From an uncultured Dorea sp. (GTDB lineage: Bacteria > Bacillota > Clostridia > Lachnospirales > Lachnospiraceae): DNA of 64,000 bases. Positions within the stretch are counted from its first letter, which is position 1. The number at the start of each line of letters is the position of its first letter. The position numbers and the translations under genes are program-made. Location: contig CAJTRM010000001.1 of the NCBI GenBank assembly GCA_910578865.1, forward strand, positions 248,248 through 312,247, written 5' to 3'. This document shows positions 1 to 8,340 of this stretch, piece by piece. The notes under the pieces are model-generated. The model searched no databases and had not been told where the DNA came from. It was given only the letters and a program-made list of their open reading frames with translations.

Positions 1-680
1 CTCTCTGCTGCTGTGATGTTCTCTGTCTGAGCACCTAAGTTGTTGATGGTATGCTCTAATCTGTTCTGAACCGCACCAAGATCACCTCTCATGCTGGAAA
101 TCTTGTCAATTGCTGAGTTGATTGTATCAATTGAAGCTTTTGCAGAAGCAGCTGACTCAACGCTAAGGCTGGTAATAGTCAATGCATCTGTAGTCAATGC
201 TCCTACTGTAACTGACAGGCTGTTCTGAGTAGCAGCTGTCTCACCAATCTGGAAGGAAACTGCGCCAGTTGTAAATACGTCACTGCCGTTGAACTTAGAT
301 GTAGCACCGATTCTGGTGATCTCTGCCTTCAGTGCAGTAATCTCTGCCTGCATAGAAGCACGGTTTGTTGAATTGTAAGTACCGTTTGCAGACTGAACTG
401 CCAGTTCCATCATACGGTCTAACATAGAGTGAACTTCTGTAAGAGCACCTTCTGCTGTCTGTACAAGAGATACACCGTCTTCTGCGTTCTTCTGAGCAGT
501 CTCAAGACCTTTGATCTGAGCTCTCATCTTCTCGGAAATAGCAAGACCTGCTGCATCATCACCTGCACGGTTGATTCTGTAACCAGATGATAATTTCTCA
601 AGGTTCTTTCCAACTGCTGAGTTATTGTTTGTTAAATTTCTGTGTGCATTTAATGCTGTAATATTGTGCTGAATTCTCAT
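1..680 (-). CDS. hag: flagellin, N-terminal and central part (3' end beyond the window)
   Basis: Flagellar filament subunit, exported by the flagellar type III system and polymerised outside the cell. The visible 226 residues begin MRIQHNITALNAHRNL, the classic D0/D1 N-terminal helix, followed by the LEKLSSGYRINRAGDDAAGL block. They already reach the C-terminal D1/D0 segment (MRGDLGAVQNRLEHTINNL), so only some 40 residues are missing off the left edge. The protein is therefore a short flagellin of about 270 residues without the variable D2/D3 domains. The start is set by AAGGAGG at 690-696, nine bases before the ATG. It has its own sigma-28 promoter and a CsrA-like hairpin in the leader. The TPR-glycosyltransferase gene just upstream on the same strand may modify it (inference). 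Confidence 0.97.
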   Translation of the reverse strand, partial: MRIQHNITALNAHRNLTNNNSAVGKNLEKLSSGYRINRAGDDAAGLAISEKMRAQIKGLETAQKNAEDGVSLVQTAEGALTEVHSMLDRMMELAVQSANGTYNSTNRASMQAEITALKAEITRIGATSKFNGSDVFTTGAVSFQIGETAATQNSLSVTVGALTTDALTITSLSVESAASAKASIDTINSAIDKISSMRGDLGAVQNRLEHTINNLGAQTENITAAE

Positions 681-706
681 ACTATATTTCCTCCTTGAAA
701 TAAATT

Positions 707-727
707 GCAGGAATATCCTTTTCCTGC
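707..727 (-). promoter_or_regulatory. CsrA-binding-type hairpin in the flagellin leader
   Basis: In the flagellin mRNA leader a perfect 7-bp stem (GCAGGAA/TTCCTGC) presents the loop AAGGATA, which places the AGGA core of the CsrA consensus in a hairpin loop. A second GGA lies in the Shine-Dalgarno AAGGAGG at 690-696, about 20 bases downstream. This two-site layout resembles the one established for the B. subtilis hag leader, where dimeric CsrA bridges an upstream hairpin and the ribosome binding site. csrA and fliW are both in this window. Binding itself is inferred. Confidence 0.65.
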
Positions 728-840
728 TGTTTTGATTTGTCTGAAGCTTTTTCTGTATCTGAAAGGACTATTCCGAATCTGCCGGCATTATGATCGGGAA
801 TGTATCCATCCAAAGCCATCAAAAACTTCTTTTCATGTAT

Positions 841-867
841 ATTATCGAATGTTTTTCCGGAAACTTA
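841..867 (-). promoter_or_regulatory. sigma-28 (SigD/FliA) promoter of flagellin
   Basis: On the minus strand TAAG (-35, 864-867), a 15-base spacer and TCGATAAT (-10, 841-848) match the motility sigma consensus TAAA-N15-CCGATAT closely. Transcription would start near 834 and give a leader of about 150 bases that contains the CsrA-type hairpin. The promoter sits just after the stop of the upstream glycosyltransferase gene, so flagellin can be made independently of it. Confidence 0.8.
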
Positions 868-877
868 AGAGTAAATA

Positions 878-1957
878 TTAATTTTTTTGTAATATTTTTT
901 CTATCCGCTCCCCGGCCGGTGTATATCCCTGATCCAGCGCCTGGCGGTACCAGGCAAGCGCCTTCTGCTGATTGCCGTTCACCTCACACCAGACGCCCAG
1001 ATTATAAGCCGCTTTAAAAGATCCGTTCCCCCACACGCCTCCCTGCTCCGGAACTTCGCCGACTTCAAGGCACTTGAGATATGATTTTTCTATTTCCGGC
1101 AGAAGACTCACATAACGCTGCACATCTGAAAAAATCGCCTGCGTGTAAAAGGTTCCGCATGCAAAATGGAAATCTGCGTACAGATCCATCTTCTCTTTTT
1201 CCCGATCTATCATCGCAAGTCCTTCCTCATATCTTTTCAGCTGCAGCAGATTATACAGATAAGCGACAACTCCCGCCGGGCGGTATCCGGTCCCCGACTT
1301 CGGCACCAGCTTATAAAATTTTTCAAACCAGGGATCTGCCTCTTCATATCTTTTCATATTCCACAATGTATATGCAATCTGATACAGCACATAAGAATCC
1401 TCCGGCGCCTCCTCATAATCCTCCATGAGGATCTGCAGATTTCTCTCCCCCTTCCCGCCCTGCATATATCCATCATGCTCAAAAACCAGCGGGACAGGTC
1501 TGACAGGCAGGTCACTTACTACCTGCTCATGGACTCTTCCTTTATAGATACTTCCCGACGGCACCAGCCTGGTCGTAAATGTATTCCCCCTGCACACCTC
1601 GCCGGAATCTCCGACAAAACTGTCAAGCCTGTGGATGGCGCCGGCGGCATCCCCTTTCTCCATAAATTCCCGGATGTCTTCTCTTGTACCGGAAACCAGA
1701 TATTCATCGGCATCCAGGATCAGATTCCAGTCACAGCCGGATTGCTGAAGAGAAAAATTGCGGGCGGCGGAAAAATCTCCGCACCAGTCAAACCTCGAGA
1801 CATGAGCGCCGAATTTCTTTGCAATTTCTACCGTACGGTCTGTAGATCCGGTATCTGTGATATATATATCATCCACAAGTCCTTTTACACACTCCAGACA
1901 CCTTTCCAGGCATCTTTCTTCGTTTTTTACGATCATTACCAACGCCAACGTTTTCAT
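878..1957 (-). CDS. family 2 glycosyltransferase with C-terminal TPR-like repeats
   Basis: 359 residues. The first ~200 form a GT-A domain: MIVKNEERCLERCL at the N terminus, TDTGSTDRT at residues 34-42 and the metal-binding LDADE around residues 81-85. The C-terminal part is helical and repeat-like (YQIAYTLWNMKRYEEADPWFEKF, then similar units ending ALAWYRQALDQGYTPAGE), as in TPR tails. This SunS-like GT2-TPR architecture is common in Firmicutes. The start follows GGGAGGCGGCT. The gene lies immediately upstream of flagellin on the same strand, and a sigma-28-like promoter precedes it. Transfer of sugar to flagellin is therefore a reasonable guess, but the acceptor cannot be read from sequence. 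Confidence 0.9.
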   Translation of the reverse strand: MKTLALVMIVKNEERCLERCLECVKGLVDDIYITDTGSTDRTVEIAKKFGAHVSRFDWCGDFSAARNFSLQQSGCDWNLILDADEYLVSGTREDIREFMEKGDAAGAIHRLDSFVGDSGEVCRGNTFTTRLVPSGSIYKGRVHEQVVSDLPVRPVPLVFEHDGYMQGGKGERNLQILMEDYEEAPEDSYVLYQIAYTLWNMKRYEEADPWFEKFYKLVPKSGTGYRPAGVVAYLYNLLQLKRYEEGLAMIDREKEKMDLYADFHFACGTFYTQAIFSDVQRYVSLLPEIEKSYLKCLEVGEVPEQGGVWGNGSFKAAYNLGVWCEVNGNQQKALAWYRQALDQGYTPAGERIEKILQKN

Positions 1958-2024
1958 AGCCGCCTCCCTCTAAACATTTTCTGTATCATACTCTATTTCC
2001 GGCATCAGCGCAACCTTCTATTAT

Positions 2025-2051
2025 ATTATCGAAATTCCATTGACCTTTTTT
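2025..2051 (-). promoter_or_regulatory. candidate sigma-28 promoter for the TPR-glycosyltransferase
   Basis: Minus strand AAAA (2048-2051), 15-base spacer, TCGATAAT (2025-2032). The -10 and its flank (TTCGATAATATA) are the same as at the flagellin promoter; the -35 matches three of four positions. It overlaps, in opposite orientation, the -35 of the sigma-A promoter reading towards the PilZ gene. Confidence 0.5.
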
Positions 2052-2068
2052 GCAATTCCGTCTATAAT
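2040..2068 (+). promoter_or_regulatory. sigma-A promoter of the PilZ gene
   Basis: TTGACC at 2040-2045, a 17-base spacer and a perfect TATAAT at 2063-2068. This would give a leader of about 35 bases before the PilZ start at 2111. Confidence 0.75.
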
Positions 2069-2110
2069 TTTGTACATAAGCCGATGAATAATCGTCAAGG
2101 AGGTACATAT

Positions 2111-2776
2111 ATGAACCCAATAGCAGATTCAAAAAACGGAACTCTCTACAACCTGGATTCATCTTTTTTAATGCCGGTCCGTTATATGGAGGACTCAGCA
2201 AACACAGCAACATTTATTTTCCCCGAGGAACCACCGGCGGATTTCCCCCGGCAGGTATTTTTAATGCCGAAGGGTGAAGAATATGATTACTCCACCTGGC
2301 TTTATACGATGTCAGGCGAAGTAACTACTTACGAGGAACAACCGGAGGAAACAGACGACGCAGACGGCACGGACAGTACTGACGGGCCTGTTATCTGGCA
2401 CCTTATGAAAGCCAGCACAAATGAAATCGTGGATTCCCGCAATGACCTCAGGGTTTCTTTATCCTTTAATATAGAGGCTCAGTTCAGTGCGCCTCCCACT
2501 TCTGCAGCAGTTACCGTCAAGGATATGAGCGCCGGCGGATTTATGTTTGTTTCCGAAGAAACCTGGGAGACAGGTACTACATTATCCTTTATCTTTTCAG
2601 CCGGGAAAACACCTGCATATGTCGCTGCAGTTATTAAAAAAATACGGCCTACCCGTTTTGAAAGCCTGAAAGGCTACGGATGCCAGTTTATCAATCTGAC
2701 GCCGAGCGCCGAATCCGCCGTCCGCAATTTTGTATTTCAGGAAGAAGTTCTCCAGCGGAGAAGCAGAATTTATTAA
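2111..2776 (+). CDS. PilZ-domain protein, probable c-di-GMP receptor
   Basis: 221 residues. The C-terminal half holds both PilZ signatures: RNDLR (RxxxR) followed by a beta strand, and DMSAGG (D/NxSxxG), the residues that hold cyclic di-GMP in known PilZ domains. The N-terminal ~90 residues contain an acidic stretch rich in D, E and T, and are of unknown function. The frame is open far upstream, but ATG 2111 is chosen because it follows AAGGAGG (2098-2104) and a good sigma-A promoter; the upstream extension only runs antisense to the glycosyltransferase gene. Its place beside flagellar genes suggests a YcgR-like role in motility control, which is inference. Confidence 0.88.
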   Translation: MNPIADSKNGTLYNLDSSFLMPVRYMEDSANTATFIFPEEPPADFPRQVFLMPKGEEYDYSTWLYTMSGEVTTYEEQPEETDDADGTDSTDGPVIWHLMKASTNEIVDSRNDLRVSLSFNIEAQFSAPPTSAAVTVKDMSAGGFMFVSEETWETGTTLSFIFSAGKTPAYVAAVIKKIRPTRFESLKGYGCQFINLTPSAESAVRNFVFQEEVLQRRSRIY

Positions 2777-2817
2777 ATCGGGCGTGGAAGATACATAACT
2801 ATTTCCAAAGGACCTGT

Positions 2818-2885
2818 AACAAATGACTAAGAGTCCGTAATGTATAGGGACATTCTTATACATTACGGACTCTTAGTCATTTGTT
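2818..2885. repeat. perfect 29-bp palindrome with 10-base spacer
   Basis: The left arm 2818-2846 and right arm 2857-2885 are perfect inverted complements, separated by gggacattct. It lies between two convergent genes and could end transcription from both sides. The stem is much longer and more AT-rich than ordinary terminators and lacks a T run, so it resembles a mobile palindromic element more than a dedicated terminator. Confidence 0.85.
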
Positions 2886-2972
2886 TGATCAGTCACAGAT
2901 TACGCATCGGTTATAAGCCGCCGAAGAGAATACATACCCTTTCGTCTGCCGTCCGGGTGCGTACCGAAGTCC

Positions 2973-3299
2973 TTACGGAGCGGGCTCCGCCTCGTCTGCC
3001 GGCTCTTCAGTTCCCTGCTCCCTGGCAGCTTCTGGAACATACTTTAAAAAATACGCATAAATATCTACTACCACCTGGTACAGCTCCTCCGGGATCTCCG
3101 TGCCAAGCTTCATCTGAGTGAGCACCGTCGCCAGAGAATTATCTTCATATACCGGCACTCCGCTCTCATTGGCGATCTCCACGATCTTTTCCGCCATATA
3201 CCCAAGCCCCGACGCCACAATAACAGGCGCCGCATTATTATTTTCATCATATCTTAACGCTACTGCTTTTTTGTTCAGTAAATCATCATATCGTGACAT
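2973..3299 (-). CDS. FhlB-like protein (stand-alone FlhB cytoplasmic domain, YlqH type)
   Basis: 108 residues matching the cytoplasmic C-terminal domain of the flagellar export switch FlhB: KKAVALRYD, then APVIVASGLGYMAEKI, VPVYEDNSLA and IPEELYQVV in the family order. The autocleavage motif NPTH is absent and KKAVALRY stands in its place, as expected of FhlB/YlqH paralogues that lack the membrane part. The tail is acidic (EEPADEAEPAP). Its start overlaps the end of the upstream FliK-like gene by 14 bases, indicating translational coupling. In B. subtilis the equivalent pair is ylqG-ylqH. The precise role of these paralogues is not established. Confidence 0.88.
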   Translation of the reverse strand: MSRYDDLLNKKAVALRYDENNNAAPVIVASGLGYMAEKIVEIANESGVPVYEDNSLATVLTQMKLGTEIPEELYQVVVDIYAYFLKYVPEAAREQGTEEPADEAEPAP

Positions 3300-4704
3300 T
3301 TACAGCATTTCTCCTTTCAAATATCTTCGGGAAAGCTGCCGATACAGGTATAGACTCCTTCCCCTGCTCGACTGCCAGATACTCAAGCTCAACTTTATTT
3401 TTCTCCATAATTCCGGCGATACCTTTCCGGATCTCTCCCTCATGCTGGGAGAGAGATTCCGGATAGCGGAGCATCATATCCATCTTTCCATTCTCATAAT
3501 ACATGATCATATCAAAGAAGCCGACTTCTTTCATGTCAAATTTAAGCAAAAGCTTTACTCCCCGCTCAGAAGACCCCTCATTGCCTGACTCCTCATCCGG
3601 ATCCACCCACATCTCAGAAAACACAGGAACTCCATTGAGAATAAGAGGAAGCATCACATGAAGCACCGGCATATAGACGCTTTCATTGATCAGCAGGCCG
3701 TTCATAATATTCATAAATGCTTCCCTGTTTTCGATTCCTGCCTCTCCTCTCACACCGGAGCGGATAATACTCAGAAGTGAATCCGCCCACTCTGCTTTTC
3801 CGGCAGCTCTATCAAAATCAACATTCATCAGCATATTGCGGAATTCTTCTGCGCTCATCCCTCCAAACTTTTTCTGGAACGCAGGAAATTCCATCAGTCT
3901 CTGGAACGCCTGCGCCACGCTGTCCACATTGCCGTTCTCATACCTGGAGGTATTTAATGTAAGAAGGCTTATCAGATCACGGATCGCACCCAGGTCCCTG
4001 GTTTCCGAGACATATCTTCCGAGAAACGGTATGATCTGTTCTTTTAAAAGCTGGGCGTTCGCCCTGTTGTTCTCCATACTATATTCCAGGAGTTTAGAAG
4101 AGAGGCTCTGCAGCGCTTCTCTGTCACTGCGGAACATATAGCCTTCCATCTCCTTAAGTTCACCCTTTATATTCTCCAGCAAATGTTTTCCGGAGGACAT
4201 ATCATTATATTTTTTCAGGAAATCAAGGATGCTTTGTTTTAACTCTACAGTGGTGGCCTCTCCCATGACCTGCCTGAGCATATCAAAAAGAGGACCCTGA
4301 AGGCGATTTGCCCCGCTCATCTGACTCTTCAGGAAGTCCTTTAATTTATCCGGAGACATAGACAGCATATTGAGAAGCGCCTCAATCTCTGCCGCCGTTC
4401 CCTTGCTGACTCCCGCCTCTACCAGATTGCCCATGCCGCTGAAGAGCATTTTGCTCATAATCTCACGAAGCTTCGGAATATTCTGTAAGGTTTGTACAAA
4501 GTTACCGAAATTAGACTCATAGGAAATCCCCTGGCGCACTCCCTGTTCCTGCCCGGTCTGCGATCTGCCGTCAGGCCTTACTACTTTATCAGGCACGATA
4601 GGATTTTTAACACTGAGATCCTCCGCCTTCTGGGACGGCGTCTGCTTTGACAATGTATTGTCATATCCCGTTACAGGAGTCGTTACTTTTAAAATATTTG
4701 ACAT
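3286..4704 (-). CDS. FliK-like/YlqG-like flagellar-associated protein
   Basis: 472 residues. The N-terminal ~70 are polar and disordered. The middle is helical (FVQTLQNIPKLREIMSKM and onward). The last ~130 (VKLLLKFDMKEVGFFDMI, then YENGKMDMMLRYPESL) resemble the FliK C-terminal fold that contacts the export gate, here in the divergent form paired with FhlB-like proteins. The coupled overlap with the FhlB-like gene supports that pairing, since FliK and FlhB normally act together in substrate switching. The start follows AGGTG about seven bases upstream. The family call rests on context and the C-terminal pattern and is moderate. Confidence 0.6.
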   Translation of the reverse strand: MSNILKVTTPVTGYDNTLSKQTPSQKAEDLSVKNPIVPDKVVRPDGRSQTGQEQGVRQGISYESNFGNFVQTLQNIPKLREIMSKMLFSGMGNLVEAGVSKGTAAEIEALLNMLSMSPDKLKDFLKSQMSGANRLQGPLFDMLRQVMGEATTVELKQSILDFLKKYNDMSSGKHLLENIKGELKEMEGYMFRSDREALQSLSSKLLEYSMENNRANAQLLKEQIIPFLGRYVSETRDLGAIRDLISLLTLNTSRYENGNVDSVAQAFQRLMEFPAFQKKFGGMSAEEFRNMLMNVDFDRAAGKAEWADSLLSIIRSGVRGEAGIENREAFMNIMNGLLINESVYMPVLHVMLPLILNGVPVFSEMWVDPDEESGNEGSSERGVKLLLKFDMKEVGFFDMIMYYENGKMDMMLRYPESLSQHEGEIRKGIAGIMEKNKVELEYLAVEQGKESIPVSAAFPKIFERRNAVNVTI

Positions 4705-4798
4705 TTTTTCACCTACTCTATATTTTTCTCTTATCTTATTCTACTATACTGTCGATATTAATACTATATAAACATTTAGATAAGGCGGTGCTAATATT

Positions 4799-6901
4799 AT
4801 GGATAACATGCTTGAAATGTATCTTTATGAAACAAACACTCTGTTAGAACAGTTGGATGAACTTTTAATAGAAGCAGAAAAAAATGGGGATTTCACAACA
4901 AATGACGTTAATGAAATCTTCCGTATCATGCATACTATCAAAGGTTCTTCTGCTATGATGGAGTTCTCTACACTGATGGAAATTGCCCATCATATAGAAG
5001 ACCTGTTCTTCTATATCCGTGAAAACGGTTTGGATTCTATGAACGAATCTCACAAAAGCGCTCTGTTTAATCTCATGTTCCAGTCTACAGATGCTCTTCG
5101 TTCCGAAGTTGAAAAGATCGAAAATGACGAGCCTCTTAGTACAGATATCGGCCATGTTATTACAGATATTAATAGTTTTTTGGAAAAAATCAGCGGTACT
5201 CCGGCAGATAACGGTAAGGATTCTTCCAAAAAGGAAGATGCTTCCACAGAAGGCGCTGCCGCCGACAGCGCTGCCATTGAAGCGCTCAATCAGAAGATAT
5301 CCGGCTGCCCGGAAAGCAGCATGCAGTATTTTATCCGTATGCATTTCGATCAGGGATGCGGTATGGAAAATCTGCGTGCCTTTATGGTTGTTACCGCATT
5401 GAAGGAACGCGATCTGCATTTTGAATTTTATCCCGAAGATGTGGAGACTAATTCAGACACTTCCGATACAATTATTGAAAACGGGTTTTACGTTGGCCTG
5501 CCTTCCCATGAAGATGTGGACAAAGCGCTTCCTGTTATCCAGGAGCAAAACAGTATAGAGACCTACGAGGTGATTGAGAATGCATCCGCAACACAGGGAG
5601 AGTCTAAGACACCGGAAGACAAGCCGGCAGACGCTGCAAAACCTGCATCTGCCGAAGCGCCTGCGTCATCTTCCAATGCTTCTCCTGCCGCTGCCGGCCA
5701 TAATTCTCCGGTAAAGCAGAGCCTCATCAGCGTGAATCTTTCCAAGCTTGATAACCTGGTAGCTCTTGTCGGCGAGATTGTCATCACCGAGTCAATGGTT
5801 ACATCCTCTCCGGATCTGCAGAACCTGAAGCTTGACAACTTCCTGAAATCTGCCCGCCAGCTCAGGAAGCTCACAGACGACCTTCAGGATATTGCGATGT
5901 CACTCCGGATGGTGCCTGTATCGGGAACGTTCCAGAAGATGAACCGTATCGTCCGTGATATGAAGAAAAAGCTCAACAAAGATGTACGCCTTACTATTGT
6001 GGGAGAAAACACAGAAGTAGATAAAACGATCGTGGACAGCATCGGAGACCCGATCATGCATATTGTCCGTAATTCTATGGACCACGGTATTGAAGAGGAT
6101 GTCAATGACCGTATTGCTGCCGGTAAAAATCCTCAGGCAGAGATTGTCCTCTCAGCTGCACATACAGGAAGCGAAGTCATCATTTCCGTCAGCGACGACG
6201 GACGCGGCATGAACACAGACGCAATCCTTGCCAAAGCAGAACGCAACGGCATTCTTACAAAGCCGGCCAGCGAGTATACCAAGAAGGAAATCCTTGCCCT
6301 TCTTATGGTTCCGGGCTTCTCGACCAATGAGACTGTGACGGAATTCTCCGGCAGGGGCGTTGGTATGGATGTTGTTAAGAAAAATGTAGAATCCGTCGGC
6401 GGTACGATTTCCATCACCAGTGAATTCGGAAAGGGAAGCTGCACCACCCTCAAGATTCCGCTTACTATGGCCATTGTAGACGGAATGGAAGTTTCCGTAG
6501 GAAAGTCCATGTTTACCATTCCGATCGCCAACATCCGCCAGTCCTTTAAAGCGCAGAAAGAGGATGTGATCCTTGATGCAAGCGGTAATGAGATCATCAA
6601 ATGTATGAACGAATTCTATCCAATTATTCGCGTACACAATTTATATAATATTGAAGCAAAGACTACCAATATTGAAGAGGGCATCCTGATCTGGGTGGAA
6701 ACAAATGACAAATCCTACTGTCTGTTTGTCGATGAACTTCTCGGCGAGCAGCAGGTTGTTGTAAAACCGCTGCCTACTTTCCTGAGCAATTTCAACATCA
6801 AGGATTACGGCATCAGCGGATGTACCATTCTGGGAGACGGTAATATCAGCATTATCCTGGATGTCCAGAATTTATACGGTGCAACACACCATCAATATTA
6901 A
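4799..6901 (+). CDS. cheA: chemotaxis histidine kinase CheA
   Basis: 700 residues with the full P1-P5 order. The P1 HPt domain carries the phosphorylated His45 in IMHTIKGSSAM. A CheY-binding P2-like region lies around 165-260, followed by an Ala/Pro/Ser-rich linker. The P3 dimerisation helices are around 305-370. The P4 ATPase has HIVRNSMDHG (N box), DDGRGM (G1) and GRGVGMDVV (G2). The C-terminal P5 is a CheW-like domain. It autophosphorylates in receptor arrays and passes phosphate to CheY and CheB. The start follows AAGGCGG. It heads cheA-cheW-cheR and is divergent from the FliK-like gene. Confidence 0.97.
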   Translation: MDNMLEMYLYETNTLLEQLDELLIEAEKNGDFTTNDVNEIFRIMHTIKGSSAMMEFSTLMEIAHHIEDLFFYIRENGLDSMNESHKSALFNLMFQSTDALRSEVEKIENDEPLSTDIGHVITDINSFLEKISGTPADNGKDSSKKEDASTEGAAADSAAIEALNQKISGCPESSMQYFIRMHFDQGCGMENLRAFMVVTALKERDLHFEFYPEDVETNSDTSDTIIENGFYVGLPSHEDVDKALPVIQEQNSIETYEVIENASATQGESKTPEDKPADAAKPASAEAPASSSNASPAAAGHNSPVKQSLISVNLSKLDNLVALVGEIVITESMVTSSPDLQNLKLDNFLKSARQLRKLTDDLQDIAMSLRMVPVSGTFQKMNRIVRDMKKKLNKDVRLTIVGENTEVDKTIVDSIGDPIMHIVRNSMDHGIEEDVNDRIAAGKNPQAEIVLSAAHTGSEVIISVSDDGRGMNTDAILAKAERNGILTKPASEYTKKEILALLMVPGFSTNETVTEFSGRGVGMDVVKKNVESVGGTISITSEFGKGSCTTLKIPLTMAIVDGMEVSVGKSMFTIPIANIRQSFKAQKEDVILDASGNEIIKCMNEFYPIIRVHNLYNIEAKTTNIEEGILIWVETNDKSYCLFVDELLGEQQVVVKPLPTFLSNFNIKDYGISGCTILGDGNISIILDVQNLYGATHHQY

Positions 6902-6930
6902 ATCGTACAGAGAATCGGAGGAATAGATAT

Positions 6931-7419
6931 ATGTCAGCAGTAACAAATGAAAACACAACCATCGAACAGAGTGCAGATACTGTAGAAAGCGGAACTCCCG
7001 TTTCCACTGAACGCTGCCTTACATTTACTTCTGACGGCCTCACCATCGGCGTCAGCACAAACTATGTAACAGAAATCATCACAAACCACACGATTACCGT
7101 GCTTCCCCTTGTACCGGACTATGTCAAAGGGATCATCAACCTCAGAGGACAGATTATTCCGATCATTGACATCCGTCTGCGTATGGGAAAACCGGAAATT
7201 GAATACACCAGCACTACCTGTATTATCGTGCTGAATATCAATTCTGCCAATATCGGCATCGTTGTAGATGCAGTACAGCAGGTGATTGATATCGATCAGA
7301 GCAAGATCTCTGCTGTCCCGGTAGAAAATCAGCAGGAACTGATCAATGGAATGATTTCACATGGCCTACGTTCTGTGATCCTGTTTTTAGACTGTGAACA
7401 ATTGATTCAGGCATACTAA
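6931..7419 (+). CDS. cheW: chemotaxis coupling protein CheW
   Basis: 162 residues. After ~30 polar residues comes a complete CheW fold: LTFTSDGLTIGVSTNYVTEII, LPLVPDYVKGIINLRGQIIPIID, which is the family core, and VVDAVQQVIDI. It links chemoreceptors to CheA in the signalling array. The ATG follows CGGAGGAATAGATAT, 29 bases after cheA. Confidence 0.97.
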   Translation: MSAVTNENTTIEQSADTVESGTPVSTERCLTFTSDGLTIGVSTNYVTEIITNHTITVLPLVPDYVKGIINLRGQIIPIIDIRLRMGKPEIEYTSTTCIIVLNINSANIGIVVDAVQQVIDIDQSKISAVPVENQQELINGMISHGLRSVILFLDCEQLIQAY

Positions 7420-7446
7420 TCATAAAGTCATAAAGGAGTTTAAGAA

Positions 7447-8259
7447 ATGCTAACGATTAACGAAAGTGATTTTCAGCGTCTTATCCAGTTTGTAAAAAAG
7501 AACTATGGAATTGATCTTTCCAAGAAAAAGCAGCTTATAATAGGCAGGCTTTCCAACACGATCTTATCCCTGGGGTTTAATTCTTTTCAGGAATATGTTG
7601 ACTACCTGATCAACAGCAAAAAGCCGCAGGATCTGGAACTTATGCTCAATAAGCTTACTACTAATTATACCTTTTTTATGCGTGAGGGGGCACATTTTGA
7701 TTTCTTTACCAAAACCATCCTCCCTTACCTGGAATCCACAAAAAAGAACAAAGTACTCAGCATCTGGAGTGCAGGCTGTTCCTCCGGGGAAGAGCCTTAT
7801 ACCATTTCCATGCTCCTGAAAGAATATTTTGGTCCTAAGGCGGGCGCATGGGACACAAGAGTCCTTGCAACCGACATTTCGCAGAATGCATTGAAGGCGG
7901 CAAACGAGGCTGTTTATGACGAATCTTCACTTCGGGAGCTCCCTGCCGGATGGAAGTCCAAATACTTCCGTACAACGGGGGAGCCGGGTGTATACACAGT
8001 TGCCCCGGAAATAAAGTCAAACGTGATCTTCCGGACATTCAACCTGATGAACCCAATCCAGTTCAGGCTGAAATTTGACGTTATCTTCTGCCGAAATGTA
8101 ATGATCTATTTTGATCAGCAGACAAAGGATGCCCTGGTCAACCGTTTTTATCAGGCTTCCAATCCAGGCGCATATCTTCTGATCGGACATTCGGAAAGCC
8201 TGAATAAAGAGGCCACTCCTTATAAATATCTGAAACCAGCAACCTATCGAAAAGAGTAA
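7447..8259 (+). CDS. cheR: chemoreceptor glutamate methyltransferase CheR
   Basis: 270 residues. The N-terminal helical domain (FQRLIQFVKKNYGIDLS) is followed by a SAM-dependent methyltransferase domain with WSAGCSSGEEPYTISM (motif I), ATDISQNALKAA and FDVIFCRNVMIYF. NYTFFMRE matches the conserved N-[YF]TxFFRE signature. It methylates receptor glutamates for adaptation. A GC-rich terminator follows directly. Confidence 0.97.
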   Translation: MLTINESDFQRLIQFVKKNYGIDLSKKKQLIIGRLSNTILSLGFNSFQEYVDYLINSKKPQDLELMLNKLTTNYTFFMREGAHFDFFTKTILPYLESTKKNKVLSIWSAGCSSGEEPYTISMLLKEYFGPKAGAWDTRVLATDISQNALKAANEAVYDESSLRELPAGWKSKYFRTTGEPGVYTVAPEIKSNVIFRTFNLMNPIQFRLKFDVIFCRNVMIYFDQQTKDALVNRFYQASNPGAYLLIGHSESLNKEATPYKYLKPATYRKE

Positions 8260-8265
8260 GGTTCC

Positions 8266-8303
8266 GGCCGCCTCCTTTACAATCCGAGGCGGCCTCATTT
8301 TTC
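8266..8303 (+). terminator. rho-independent terminator between cheR and cheB
   Basis: A 9-bp stem GGCCGCCTC/GAGGCGGCC (8266-8274 and 8286-8294) with an 11-base loop is followed by a T-rich run. It should reduce or stop transcription before cheB, although the adaptation partner genes cheR and cheB flank it. Confidence 0.85.
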
Positions 8304-8340
8304 TATGTCATAATAGAATGCTTTAGGAAAGGATAATAAT

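Noticed and set aside
1166-2110. Long open frame leading into the PilZ gene on the plus strand.
   Set aside because: It runs antisense to the glycosyltransferase gene; a clear promoter and AAGGAGG place the real start at 2111.
4750-4758. TGTCGATAT upstream of cheA, like a sigma-28 -10 box.
   Set aside because: The -35 region matches the consensus at only about two of four positions; not listed as a promoter.
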